Shown: positions 9,693-17,228 of the stretch, one piece after another
Layout: the number at the start of each line of letters is the position of its first letter
Numbering within the stretch: the stretch's first letter is position 1
NCBI GenBank assembly: GCA_004963905.1
Contig: SUGL01000023.1
Coordinates: 1-64,000, forward strand
Source: Mesorhizobium sp.
Lineage (GTDB): Bacteria > Pseudomonadota > Alphaproteobacteria > Rhizobiales > Rhizobiaceae
Reading direction: 5' to 3'
DNA: 64,000 nt
Position numbers and translations under genes: made by a program
The notes under the pieces: model-generated
The model's database searches: none
What the model saw: the letters and a program-made list of their open reading frames with translations, nothing else
What the model was told of the DNA's origin: nothing

Positions 9693-10244
9693 ATGGCTCG
9701 TATCGGATATGCCCGTACATCCACAACAGACCAGAACCTCGCCGCGCAAATCGCCGCGCTCAGGAACGCCGGCTGCGAGGTCATCCGCGAGGAGCAGAAA
9801 AGTGGTGCATCGCTCGAAGGTCGTCCGCAACTGATGACCATTCTCGACTTCATCCATGCCGGCGAAACTCTTGTCATCACCCGCATCGACCGGCTGGCCA
9901 GATCGTTGCGAGATCTTCAGGTGATAGTCGACCGACTCAAGGCCAAGGGCGCGCATCTGGTGGCCACCGAGCAGCCCGTCGATACCTCCACAGCCGCCGG
10001 CAAGGCGTTCTTCGACATGCTCGGCGTCTTCGCGGAATTCGAAACTAACCTGCGGCGCGAGCGGCAGGCTGAGGGTATCGCCGCCGCCAGGAAACGTGGC
10101 ATCTACAAAGGTCGCCCACCGAAGATTGACCGCGCAGAAATCCTGCTTCGCCTCCAAAAGGGTCAGGGACCCAGCAAGATCGCCCGCGATCTCGGCATAT
10201 CACGTGGCACGGTCTATCAGGTACGCAACGGTGCTTCCGAATGA
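9693..10244 (+). CDS. tnpR: Serine recombinase, Tn3-type resolvase
   Basis: A 183-residue resolvase that would separate cointegrates at res. The N-terminal catalytic domain (1-120) has the active-site serine at position 10 in GYARTSTTDQN and the conserved arginines in ITRIDRLARSLRDLQ. The C-terminal helix-turn-helix (about 140-180) reads GPSKIARDLGISRGTVYQV. Length and order are normal for the family. It overlaps the next gene by 4 bp (ATGA). Confidence 0.95.
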   Translation: MARIGYARTSTTDQNLAAQIAALRNAGCEVIREEQKSGASLEGRPQLMTILDFIHAGETLVITRIDRLARSLRDLQVIVDRLKAKGAHLVATEQPVDTSTAAGKAFFDMLGVFAEFETNLRRERQAEGIAAARKRGIYKGRPPKIDRAEILLRLQKGQGPSKIARDLGISRGTVYQVRNGASE

Positions 10245-10666
10245 GCAAGGCCAACCGCATCACCCGTTTAACATCGGCCGCCTGCGAGCAGATTCAGGCC
10301 CGCATGCTTGAGGCTTGCAGAAAGATTGCCTCAGATCACGGACTGGTCATCGAAAGTACCGGGTGGCGTGGCCTGGAACCTGGCTTCTCATTCGAACCAG
10401 CATTCCGCATCAGTATTCCCGCGCCAGACGGCAAGCCGCTCAATCTGGATAAGGAGATGTTCGCCCTGCTGGCCGAACAGTACGGCCTGGAGGCTGCTGA
10501 CTTCGAACGCGAGCTTATCGCTGGTGGCGAGCGTTTCCGGATCACCGGCATTGATCCACGAAGACCTAAATATCCCATCTCCGTCGAGCGTATCCCCGAT
10601 CGCCGCGGCTTCAAGTTCACCGCCGACAATGTTGCCATGTTGCTCAAAGCTCAGGTCAAACCCTGA
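10241..10666 (+). CDS. Unknown 141-residue protein, transposon passenger
   Basis: Not recognised. The gene overlaps the resolvase stop (ATGA) and ends 11 bp before the right terminal repeat. The protein has no membrane segment; it carries the stretches WRGLEPGFSFEPAFRISIPA and GGERFRITGIDPRRPKYPIS and ends with a basic segment. Translational coupling to tnpR points to a role with the transposon, but no function can be assigned. Confidence 0.7.
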   Translation: MSKANRITRLTSAACEQIQARMLEACRKIASDHGLVIESTGWRGLEPGFSFEPAFRISIPAPDGKPLNLDKEMFALLAEQYGLEAADFERELIAGGERFRITGIDPRRPKYPISVERIPDRRGFKFTADNVAMLLKAQVKP

Positions 10667-10677
10667 CGTTCACCAAT

Positions 10678-10722
10678 CGTTCTTCAACTTGGCCAAAATC
10701 CCAGCTTCGAGCCGACAGGGCC
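10678..10722 (-). repeat. Right terminal inverted repeat of the Tn3-family transposon
   Basis: This is the inverted copy of 3809-3853 with no mismatch, followed directly by the second CTCTA copy at 10723-10727. The start codon of recombinase 1 (10736) is only 14 bp outside the repeat, so the insertion cut the gene off from its own promoter region. Confidence 0.95.
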
Positions 10723-10735
10723 CTCTAAGTGAGAA

Positions 10736-11969
10736 ATGGCTGTTTTCAGCGAGCAGAAGCCCAAAAATCACGCCCAGGGACCATCTGGACCATCCCACAG
10801 CACGGGGCCGCAAGACGTTGTTTCCGCCGCGCCGGTGTCGGCTGAGCCCGGGGCCGGCGCCGACAGCCCCGACGGCGAGCTGCCGGACATCGTCTCGATC
10901 GTCATGGCGATGGATCAGGCGCCGGAAGACGAGCCTGCGCAAGCCCCCTCCCCTGCCCTGCCGATCAGCGGCGGCCAGACGTGTGTGCCGGCGCATCTGG
11001 AAAAACTCGCCGATCGTGCCCGCGACTATGTCGAGGCGGCGAGCGCGGCCAACACCCGCCGCGCCTACGCCGCCGACTGGAAGCATTTTGCCGGCTGGTG
11101 CCGGCGACAGGGTGTCGAGGTGTTTCCGCCCGAGCCGCAAGTCGTCGGGCTGTACATCACCGCGCTGGCGTCGGGCTCGGCCTCCGGGGGCAAGAAATCG
11201 GTGGCGACGATCGAGCGCCGGCTGTCCTCGCTGACCTGGAATTTTTCGCAGCGCGGCCAGCCGCTGGACCGCAAGGATCGGCACATCGCCACCGTCATGG
11301 CCGGCATCCGCAACAGCCACGCCGCCCCTCCCCGGCAGAAGGAGGCGGTGTCGCCGGAAGATCTGATCGCCATGCTGGAGACGCTCGACCGCGGAACCTT
11401 ACGCGGCTTGCGCGACCGCGCCATGCTGCTGCTTGGCTTTGCCGGCGGCCTGCGCCGCTCCGAGATCGTGGCTTTGGATGTCGGCCGCGACCAGACCGAG
11501 GACGGCCGCGGCTGGATCGAGATCCTCGACAAGGGCATGCTCGTTTCCCTTCGCGGCAAGACCGGCTGCCGGGAGGTTGAAGTCGGGCGCGGCTCGTCCG
11601 ATGCCACCTGCCCGGTCGTGACGCTGCAGACCTGGCTCAAGCTCGCGCGCATCGCGCACGGACCGCTGTTCCGGCGCGTCACCGGCCAGGGCAAGGCGGT
11701 TGGCGCCGATCGGCTCAACGACCAGGAGGTCGCCCGCCTGGTCAAGCGGACCGCGCTGGCGGCCGGCGTACGCGGCGACCTGCCGGAAGGCGAACGCGGA
11801 AAGCTCTTTGCCGGGCCATTCGCTGCGCGCCGGCCTCGCCTCCTCGGCCGAAGTCGATGAGCGCTATGTGCAGAAGCAACTCGGCCATACCAGCGCCGAG
11901 ATGACCCGCAGATATCAGCGGCGGCGTGACCGCTTCCGGGTCAACCTCACCAAGGCGTCCGGGCTCTGA
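10736..11969 (+). pseudogene. Tyrosine recombinase 1 (XerC/D-like), frameshifted
   Basis: The reading frame from ATG 10736 gives a phage-integrase-type recombinase: a SAM-like N-terminal DNA-binding domain (RRAYAADWKHFAGWCRRQGV) and the first catalytic arginine (GFAGGLRRSEIVALDV). At about 11811-11817 an extra C (CCGGGCCATT where the other copy has the equivalent of GGGCATT) throws the frame. The remaining residues GHSLRAGLASSAEVDERYVQ and the tail with the catalytic HxxR, H and Y lie in the next frame up to 11969. Compared with recombinase 2 (24171-25271) only this base is needed to restore about 410 residues. The Tn3 insertion also removed its promoter. A sequencing error or programmed slippage at GGGCC cannot be excluded. 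Confidence 0.8.
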
Positions 11970-12010
11970 AAAGCCCCCTCCCCTCCCCCGGTTGATCGCT
12001 GGTGAGGCGG

Positions 12011-12706
12011 TCAGGTTCTTTGAGGTGATGACAACGCCTCGTCGAGCACAGCGAGCGCTGCGTCCAGACTGTCGGCGGCCGACGCTTCGTAGTCAGGCAT
12101 GATCATCAGCTGCGCGATCGCGCGGCCGACGAATTCCGGGTTGAGCTTTTCCATCCGCTGTCTGGTACGAGCGACCTGTTCTGGGAGCGCACGCAGAGCG
12201 TTGACGACCTCGTCCAGTTGCGACCGGGCTGCGGCGGCGATGTCGAAGATGTCGCGCGGTTTGGCTTCCGATCCCCGGTAATAGACCTTCTTGGCGATAA
12301 TTTCCGGAATGGTTTCAAGACGCACCGTCCTGCCTTCCACCACACGGGTCTCGAACGGCGTCGTTGTTAGCGCTCCGGCAACGATGAAGTCGATTTCGCC
12401 AATGCCTTCGAAGGCGAACTTCTGAAACCGAAGCCCGTCCCCCAGATAGTCGGACGGCATCGTTTCAAAGTGCAGGTGGCCTTTGGATGGGTCGATGAAT
12501 CCGAGCAATTGAGGGTCGTCGAGGAAAATATCGATGTCGTGGCTTTCGCGATGGCCGATCTGGATCATCATCGCCGTTCCGCCGCCAAACGACCAGTCGA
12601 TGTCGTGGCCTCCGGTGTTCTGCCGGAGCTGATCGATCAGGTCAGTGGCGATGAGAAAAAGCCGCCGCCATTCGGAAGGGCCCCGGCTATCGTTTTCGGC
12701 CATCAC
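12011..12706 (-). CDS. AbiEii/AbiGii-type nucleotidyltransferase toxin
   Basis: A 231-residue protein of the AbiEii family, toxins of the type IV class that act as nucleotidyltransferases on tRNA or other targets. The diagnostic motifs are WSFGGGTAMMIQ (residues about 40-51) followed by HRESHDIDIFLDDP with the D-x-D pair, and the later KKVYYRGSEAKPRDIFDIA, equal to the family's K-x-x-x-R-D-x-x-D signature. It overlaps the upstream 87-residue gene by 4 bp (ATGA), the usual arrangement of antitoxin then toxin. The downstream end faces recombinase 1. Confidence 0.85.
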   Translation of the reverse strand: MMAENDSRGPSEWRRLFLIATDLIDQLRQNTGGHDIDWSFGGGTAMMIQIGHRESHDIDIFLDDPQLLGFIDPSKGHLHFETMPSDYLGDGLRFQKFAFEGIGEIDFIVAGALTTTPFETRVVEGRTVRLETIPEIIAKKVYYRGSEAKPRDIFDIAAAARSQLDEVVNALRALPEQVARTRQRMEKLNPEFVGRAIAQLMIMPDYEASAADSLDAALAVLDEALSSPQRT

Positions 12707-12966
12707 GCAGCAAGCGGGTAGCTCTCGCCGGACCAGGCAGAGAACGCGGCAGCAAAGGCCTTCAGGTCGGCGACCGGAATGTGATGCTCGGCGGCGAACT
12801 CGACCTGCAGGGCGGCGGGAACCTCGCCGAGAAAGGCGCTAACGTGGCCAGGATGCTCTTTGGCCAAATCGAGATCCGCAAGGCAATGCGCCAGCGCCGC
12901 GTCGTCCAGCTGTACGCTGTAGGGCGCGTTCACGGTCGTCAAGACGGATGCCAAATGCTTGCTCAT
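12703..12966 (-). CDS. Small protein upstream of the AbiEii toxin, probable antitoxin
   Basis: An 87-residue protein starting at ATG 12966 (AGG at a suitable distance) and translationally coupled to the toxin. It is acidic and helical (ALAHCLADLDLAKEHPGHVS), with no helix-turn-helix that I can identify. Classic AbiEi antitoxins are larger DNA-binding proteins, so this is either a minimal antitoxin or an unrelated partner. The assignment as antitoxin rests on position only. The frame stays open further upstream, but ATG 12966 leaves room for the divergent gene at 13162. Confidence 0.6.
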   Translation of the reverse strand: MSKHLASVLTTVNAPYSVQLDDAALAHCLADLDLAKEHPGHVSAFLGEVPAALQVEFAAEHHIPVADLKAFAAAFSAWSGESYPLAA

Positions 12967-13161
12967 AATGCCTGCAAGATAGTCGTTCCAGGCTTGTCGC
13001 ACAAGTTGTCGCCCTCGTCCGCACACATCGGCGGTCGGCGACGTCAGCGTTGTTCTCGTGACCGAAATCAGCCAGAATCGCGCTCCAAGATCGCCGACGA
13101 CGACGCGCGGCGTTCCCTTGACGAAAAAAGCGCGGATTTCCCAGCCGGCCGGAGCCCAAGA

Positions 13162-14256
13162 ATGACCGAGCAAAAACCCGTCCGCCTGCCCGACCCCGCT
13201 TCCGTCGAAACCGTGTTAGCGGCTTTAGAGCCGCAGTCGGCCGACGTCGAACTCGCCCCTGCCCTGAACAAGGCCTTTCCGGGCTTCGTCTTCACCGTCG
13301 CGACCATTGACGATCCATACTGGTGCAACCCTCACGACGTTGTCGCTGCCGACGGCACCCGCCTGGGCGACCATCGCGCCTGGGTCGAGCATGAACTGGC
13401 CGAGGTCGGCGGTGACCTCAACGCCTTCTGGAACCGGCATCGCCAGAGCGGGGAAAAGTTCGCCGAATGGCGCGGCACCACCGCCTTCGCCTTTGCCCCG
13501 ACCGGCCCCGGCGTCGCCGACTTTGTGCAGATCTCGCTCGGCCGCGAGATCGAGTTTCTGGCCGGCGCGGTGGTCGATCCCGACTATCGCCCCCGCAACG
13601 TCGACGATCTGTTCGAGCCGACCTGGGTTTTGCGCGATTCGGCGGTCGAGACACAACAGCTCGCAGGGCCAGTCTACCGGCTGCGCGGCCGTTCCGGCGG
13701 CGGCATCGTCCACATGCGCAGTTTTTTGGCGCGCCGGACGCGCATCGAACGCGAACTGCGCGAGGCGCAGCGGCCCGAGCTGGAAAACCGTGTCATTCGC
13801 GAGGTCGGGCCAGATGGCACGCGCGACACCGCGTTTTTCGACGCCAATCCCGACTGGTTCGATTTCGTGCCGCGCGAAAGCCGCTTTTTTGTTGCCTGGG
13901 ATCGATCGAGTGCGGCCGCCGACCGCATCTTTGCGCACTGGGCCTTCGACATCCACGACCTCGAGGATCGCGGCCGGCGCGAGATCGGATTTATTCCGCG
14001 GCCCCTCAAAATGCCGACTGAGCGGCTGCTCGCCGACGAAGGCGTCTCCGTGCACCGGCTGATGGAACGGATCGAGGCCATCGACACCGAAATCGGTCTG
14101 CCCTTCGCCTGGTTCTTTCTGATGACCCATGGCCACTGGGTCGATCCGAATGTCGGTCACGCGATCGCCGAAGGCCTGCGCACGGGCCGGGTGCGGCTAC
14201 CCGATCAGGACGCCGCCATTCTGCTCACCTGGGCGGACAAACGGTATCTGTTTTGA
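13162..14256 (+). CDS. Unknown 364-residue protein
   Basis: Not recognised. ATG 13162 is preceded by GGAG at 13151-13154. The protein is soluble, acidic and rich in aromatic residues, with conspicuous blocks WVEHELAEVGGDLNAFWNRH, RGTTAFAFAPTGPGVADFVQ and FAWFFLMTHGHWVDPNVGHA. It has a regular composition and no internal stops, so it is a real gene. It is transcribed away from the toxin pair and towards the repABC operon, ending about 550 bp before repA. No catalytic signature is evident. Confidence 0.7.
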   Translation: MTEQKPVRLPDPASVETVLAALEPQSADVELAPALNKAFPGFVFTVATIDDPYWCNPHDVVAADGTRLGDHRAWVEHELAEVGGDLNAFWNRHRQSGEKFAEWRGTTAFAFAPTGPGVADFVQISLGREIEFLAGAVVDPDYRPRNVDDLFEPTWVLRDSAVETQQLAGPVYRLRGRSGGGIVHMRSFLARRTRIERELREAQRPELENRVIREVGPDGTRDTAFFDANPDWFDFVPRESRFFVAWDRSSAAADRIFAHWAFDIHDLEDRGRREIGFIPRPLKMPTERLLADEGVSVHRLMERIEAIDTEIGLPFAWFFLMTHGHWVDPNVGHAIAEGLRTGRVRLPDQDAAILLTWADKRYLF

Positions 14257-14619
14257 GCAAGCACCATGACCTGCGGCTCCCGAACCTGCATCAGACGCAA
14301 AACTGTGGCGCGCTGAGGCGCTTAACATGCGGGATTCGGTGCTGCCCCTCTGGTCGTCGCGCCGGGCTGATGAGCGCTGCGCCTCTCCTCCGACGAGCTA
14401 TCAGCTGGAAACGCTTGGCTTAGCTTCTTCAAGGGAGACGAAAGACGACATGCCGCTTGCAATGTCGGGTAAGTGCGGTCGAGTTTGATCTGCAGATACT
14501 CGTCAGAAGCTCAATGTCGCGATCACTTGCCAGGCATCGGTGCGGGTCGCCTAAGGAAGCCGATAAGAATTTGCGCGGGACGCTTGCGTAAGCAGGATTT
14601 GTGCTTGGGATATGCAGGC

Positions 14620-14635
14620 TTTGTCCGCAGACAAA
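14620..14635. other. parS-like RepB binding site A
   Basis: The 16-bp perfect palindrome TTTGTCCGCAGACAAA fits the repABC centromere pattern TT-N2-C-N-GC-N-G-N2-AA. It lies 188 bp before repA. A second copy follows repA at 16018-16033. Confidence 0.7.
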
Positions 14636-14725
14636 ATCGCCGAATTGTGTAGCATATTCAGCTACGTGAATTACTTCATGCGACCCTATCCCGAGACCAT
14701 TAAGCTTTTGTTAACTTTAAATTTC

Positions 14726-14753
14726 TTGCCCGGGGGAACGAATCGGACATAAT
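14726..14753 (+). promoter_or_regulatory. Candidate repABC promoter
   Basis: TTGCCC (14726-14731) and CATAAT (14748-14753) are separated by 16 bp and lie 54 bp before the repA start. In this plasmid family RepA represses its own operon promoter, so control by RepA/RepB is expected. The boxes are picked by eye. Confidence 0.45.
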
Positions 14754-14807
14754 GACGGTTGCTTGGCGCTTTTATGTCAAAAATCGTTTTTAGAGAGTCT
14801 CGATCGA

Positions 14808-16016
14808 ATGAACGTGAGTTCGCCCGTTCCTACGAAAATCCCGCTGCTGTTCGAGAAAAGTATCCTCGATCAGGGCGACCAGATATCGAAGAAGTTGCAT
14901 CTGCTTTCGATGCAGCGCTTCCCTCCCCATGCAAAGAAAAATCTTCGTTCGTTCTCGCTGGCGGAGGTTGCTACGTATCTGGGAGTGTCCCAGAGCCATC
15001 TGAAGAAACTGCATCTGGAAGGAAAGGGACCGGTGCCTGAAACCTCGACGTCGGGCAGACGCTCGTACACTGCTGAACAGATGCTTAAGCTGCGCCAGTA
15101 TCTCGATCAGTACGGTCGATCCGATGCCCGCATGTATGTTCCCCATCGGCGACCGAGTGAGAAGCTTCAGATTTTGGCTGTGGTGAATTTCAAGGGGGGC
15201 AGCGGGAAGACCACGACCGCTGCCCACCTCGCCCAATACCTTGCACTTACCGGACACCGTGTTCTAGCTGTCGATCTCGATCCGCAGGCGTCGCTTTCTT
15301 CGTTGCATGGGTTCCAACCTGAACTCGACCAGACGAAATCGCTTTACGACGCGATTCGTTATGACGACGAGAGGGTGCCTCTCTTGGAAATCATCAAGCC
15401 GACGAATTTTCCGGGCTTGGACATCGTCCCAGCGAACCTAGAGCTGCAGGAATTCGAATACGACACGCCTCTGGCAATGACGGACAAGTCTTCGAATGTG
15501 GGCAGGGCGTTTTTCACGCGCATCTCGAAGGCATTGATGGAAGTCGACGATCGCTACGATGTCATAGTTATCGATTGTCCGCCGCAGCTTGGCTACCTGA
15601 CGATCACCGCACTGACTGCGGCGACCTCAGTGTTGATCACGATCCATCCGCAAATGCTCGATGTTATGAGCATGGGCCAGTTTCTGCTGATGCTCGGGAA
15701 CATCCTGGAGCCGATCAGGGCGGCCGGTGCGGAGGTGAATCTGGAGTGGTATCGCTATCTTGTTACTCGATTCGAACCCACGGATCAGCCGCAAGCGCAG
15801 ATGGTGGCGTTCCTGCAAACGCTGTTCGGCGAGTTCATTCTCAAGAACCAGATGCTGAAATCAACGGCGATTTCCGATGCGGGGATTACCAAGCAGACCC
15901 TCTACGAAGTCGAAAAGAATGCGATGACTCGTTCCACATACGAGCGAGCAATGGAAGCCTTGGACGTCGTAAACGGCGAAATCGTAGCTTTGATTCATGA
16001 AGCATGGGGCCGTTGA
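14808..16016 (+). CDS. repA: RepA, ParA-type partition ATPase and operon repressor
   Basis: A 402-residue RepA of a repABC plasmid. Residues 49-72 form the N-terminal MerR-like helix-turn-helix (SLAEVATYLGVSQSHLKKLH). The deviant Walker A NFKGGSGKTT is at 128-137, and the ParA motifs VLAVDLDPQASL and VIVIDCPPQLGYLT follow. It segregates the plasmid together with RepB on parS and represses the operon when bound to ADP. ATG 14808 is preferred over the upstream TTG at 14763 because it gives the standard family length. The parS-like site B follows the stop codon by 1 bp, then repB. Confidence 0.95.
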   Translation: MNVSSPVPTKIPLLFEKSILDQGDQISKKLHLLSMQRFPPHAKKNLRSFSLAEVATYLGVSQSHLKKLHLEGKGPVPETSTSGRRSYTAEQMLKLRQYLDQYGRSDARMYVPHRRPSEKLQILAVVNFKGGSGKTTTAAHLAQYLALTGHRVLAVDLDPQASLSSLHGFQPELDQTKSLYDAIRYDDERVPLLEIIKPTNFPGLDIVPANLELQEFEYDTPLAMTDKSSNVGRAFFTRISKALMEVDDRYDVIVIDCPPQLGYLTITALTAATSVLITIHPQMLDVMSMGQFLLMLGNILEPIRAAGAEVNLEWYRYLVTRFEPTDQPQAQMVAFLQTLFGEFILKNQMLKSTAISDAGITKQTLYEVEKNAMTRSTYERAMEALDVVNGEIVALIHEAWGR

Positions 16017-16017
16017 C

Positions 16018-16033
16018 TTTGTCTGCTGACAAA
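16018..16033. other. parS-like RepB binding site B
   Basis: The perfect palindrome TTTGTCTGCTGACAAA sits in the 71-bp gap between repA and repB. It differs from site A only in the two central variable positions. Centromere sites between repA and repB are known from some repABC plasmids. Confidence 0.7.
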
Positions 16034-16087
16034 AGTGGATATTTGCCAAGTGTATTCAACGAACTACGCGCTGTCTGGAGGTAAAAT

Positions 16088-17071
16088 ATGGCACGTAAGA
16101 ATCTTCTTGCAGGCCTGGTAGAAGCGGAGACCGAGGACCGGGTATCAGCCTCCGCTGCGGCATATCCGATCCGCGGCGCGTCAAAATCCATGATCCGCTC
16201 AGTCAACGAGTTGGCAAAGCAAGCGGATGCGTATCTTGAGGGGGAGCATGTCGTCGAACTCGACCCAAGCGCAGTCGATGGCTCGTTCGTTTCCGACCGC
16301 ATGGGCGACAACGAGGAACAATATCAAGAGCTGCTGAAAGCGATTAGGGAGAGAGGGCAGGATTCTCCCATACTCGTCCGTCCGCATCCGAGCTCAGACG
16401 GCCGCTACATGATCGTCTTCGGCCATCGCAGAGTCCGAGTCGCCCGCGAACTGGGACGGAAGGTGAGGGCGGTGGTCAAGGAGATCGACGACAAGACCCA
16501 TGTAATTGCCCAGGGTCAGGAGAATTCCGCTCGGGCAAATCTCAGTTTCATCGAGAAGGCGATGTTCGCAAAGCGCCTTGAGGATTTGGGGTACGACAGA
16601 GATGTGATCTCGTCAGCATTGGCCTCGAACGCCGCTGCGGTCTCGAAGATGGTATCGGTTGTCACCAGAATTCCGGCATCTGTGATCGGTAAGATTGGAT
16701 CAGCTACGTCTGTAGGCCGCGAGCGGTGGGTTGAGCTGTCTCTGCTCGCCGGCAAGAAATCCGAAGTGGTCAATGCAATCTTGTCCGAACCAGAATTCGG
16801 TGAACTTGAGAGCAACGAACGCTTCGAAAGGTTGCTAGCAGCCTTGAAAGCGAAGGGGAAGCCGGTTCGCAAGGTAGCCGTGAGGTCCCAAGCTCAGTCC
16901 TGGGTCCCCGAGGACAAATCAGTTAGCGTCAGCGTCAAGAAGGCAGGCAAGGCCATCACGATCGCCGTGAAGGAGGTGGACGGCAGCCGCTTTGGGACGT
17001 GGATTTCCGATAATCTGGGCAACCTTTATGAGGCGTTCAGAAAATCGGAAAAGACATCAACAGGAGACTGA
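16088..17071 (+). CDS. repB: RepB, ParB-type partition protein
   Basis: A 327-residue centromere-binding protein. The N-terminal ParB/Spo0J domain includes YMIVFGHRRVRVARELGRKV (about 115-134) and the following NSARANLSFIEKAMFAKRLE stretch. A helix-turn-helix follows (YDRDVISSALASNAAAVSKM), and the C-terminal 100 residues are the dimerisation region. It loads on the TTTGTC-N4-GACAAA palindromes (inference from their position) and stimulates RepA. It ends 158 bp before repC, and that gap encodes the countertranscript RNA. Confidence 0.95.
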   Translation: MARKNLLAGLVEAETEDRVSASAAAYPIRGASKSMIRSVNELAKQADAYLEGEHVVELDPSAVDGSFVSDRMGDNEEQYQELLKAIRERGQDSPILVRPHPSSDGRYMIVFGHRRVRVARELGRKVRAVVKEIDDKTHVIAQGQENSARANLSFIEKAMFAKRLEDLGYDRDVISSALASNAAAVSKMVSVVTRIPASVIGKIGSATSVGRERWVELSLLAGKKSEVVNAILSEPEFGELESNERFERLLAALKAKGKPVRKVAVRSQAQSWVPEDKSVSVSVKKAGKAITIAVKEVDGSRFGTWISDNLGNLYEAFRKSEKTSTGD

Positions 17072-17078
17072 AACCGCA

Positions 17079-17116
17079 AAAGAAAAAGGCCCCCGAACGT
17101 CACCGTCGCGGAAGCC
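17079..17116 (-). terminator. Intrinsic terminator of the ctRNA
   Basis: An 8-bp stem (17109-17116 with 17088-17095), a 13-nt loop and a run TTTTTCTTT on the minus strand. The same stem on the plus-strand transcript lies in the repC leader, where the antisense RNA would act. Confidence 0.85.
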
Positions 17117-17132
17117 CTTCTCAACCATAAGC
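17083..17132 (-). ncRNA. Countertranscript RNA (ctRNA, incA) controlling repC
   Basis: On the minus strand, TTGACA (17167-17162) and GATTCT (17144-17139), spaced 17 bp, form a promoter. About 15 nt after the expected start comes a stem GGCTTCCG / CGGGGGCC (8 bp including two G-U pairs, 17116-17109 and 17095-17088) followed by TTTTTCTTT, an intrinsic terminator. This is the arrangement of the roughly 50-nt antisense RNA found in all repABC plasmids; it pairs with the repB-repC leader and lowers RepC synthesis, setting copy number and incompatibility. The exact 5' end is estimated. Confidence 0.85.
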
Positions 17133-17138
17133 AAGCTG

Positions 17139-17167
17139 AGAATCACATTTTCGCGAATCACTGTCAA
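17139..17167 (-). promoter_or_regulatory. ctRNA promoter
   Basis: Consensus -35 TTGACA at 17167-17162 and -10-like GATTCT at 17144-17139 on the minus strand, with a 17-bp spacer. It reads into the terminator hairpin at 17116-17088. Confidence 0.75.
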
Positions 17168-17228
17168 GAGTCTTTGGCGTCGTTTTGGCGAGCAGATTTC
17201 TTTTGCCTAATCGAGGGTGAAAGAAGAA

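Larger units (their letters stand above)
3809..10722. mobile_element. Tn3-family transposon (6914 bp), transposase interrupted by IS630
   Basis: The element is bounded by 45-bp perfect inverted repeats (3809-3853 and 10678-10722, starting GGCCCTGTCGGCTCGAAG) and flanked by the 5-bp duplication CTCTA at 3804-3808 and 10723-10727, both as expected for the Tn3 family. It holds, all on the plus strand, a 970-codon transposase gene now split by an IS630 element, a 522-codon unknown gene, a serine resolvase with its upstream res region, and a 141-codon unknown gene. It landed in the 126-bp divergent region between DUF1403 copy 1 and recombinase 1. There is no resistance or metal gene as cargo. With tnpA broken, the element is probably immobile unless IS630 excises precisely. 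Confidence 0.95.
14257..14807. other. Upstream regulatory region of repABC
   Basis: No gene is supported in these 550 bp. The half next to repA is AT-rich and contains a parS-like palindrome (14620-14635) and a plausible promoter (14726-14753). The half next to the unknown gene shows no terminator or repeat that I can identify. Confidence 0.6.

Noticed and set aside
10308..11234. 308-codon frame overlapping the transposon end and recombinase 1
   Set aside because: It crosses the terminal repeat, is Pro/Arg/Ser-rich, and is out of frame with two well-supported genes.
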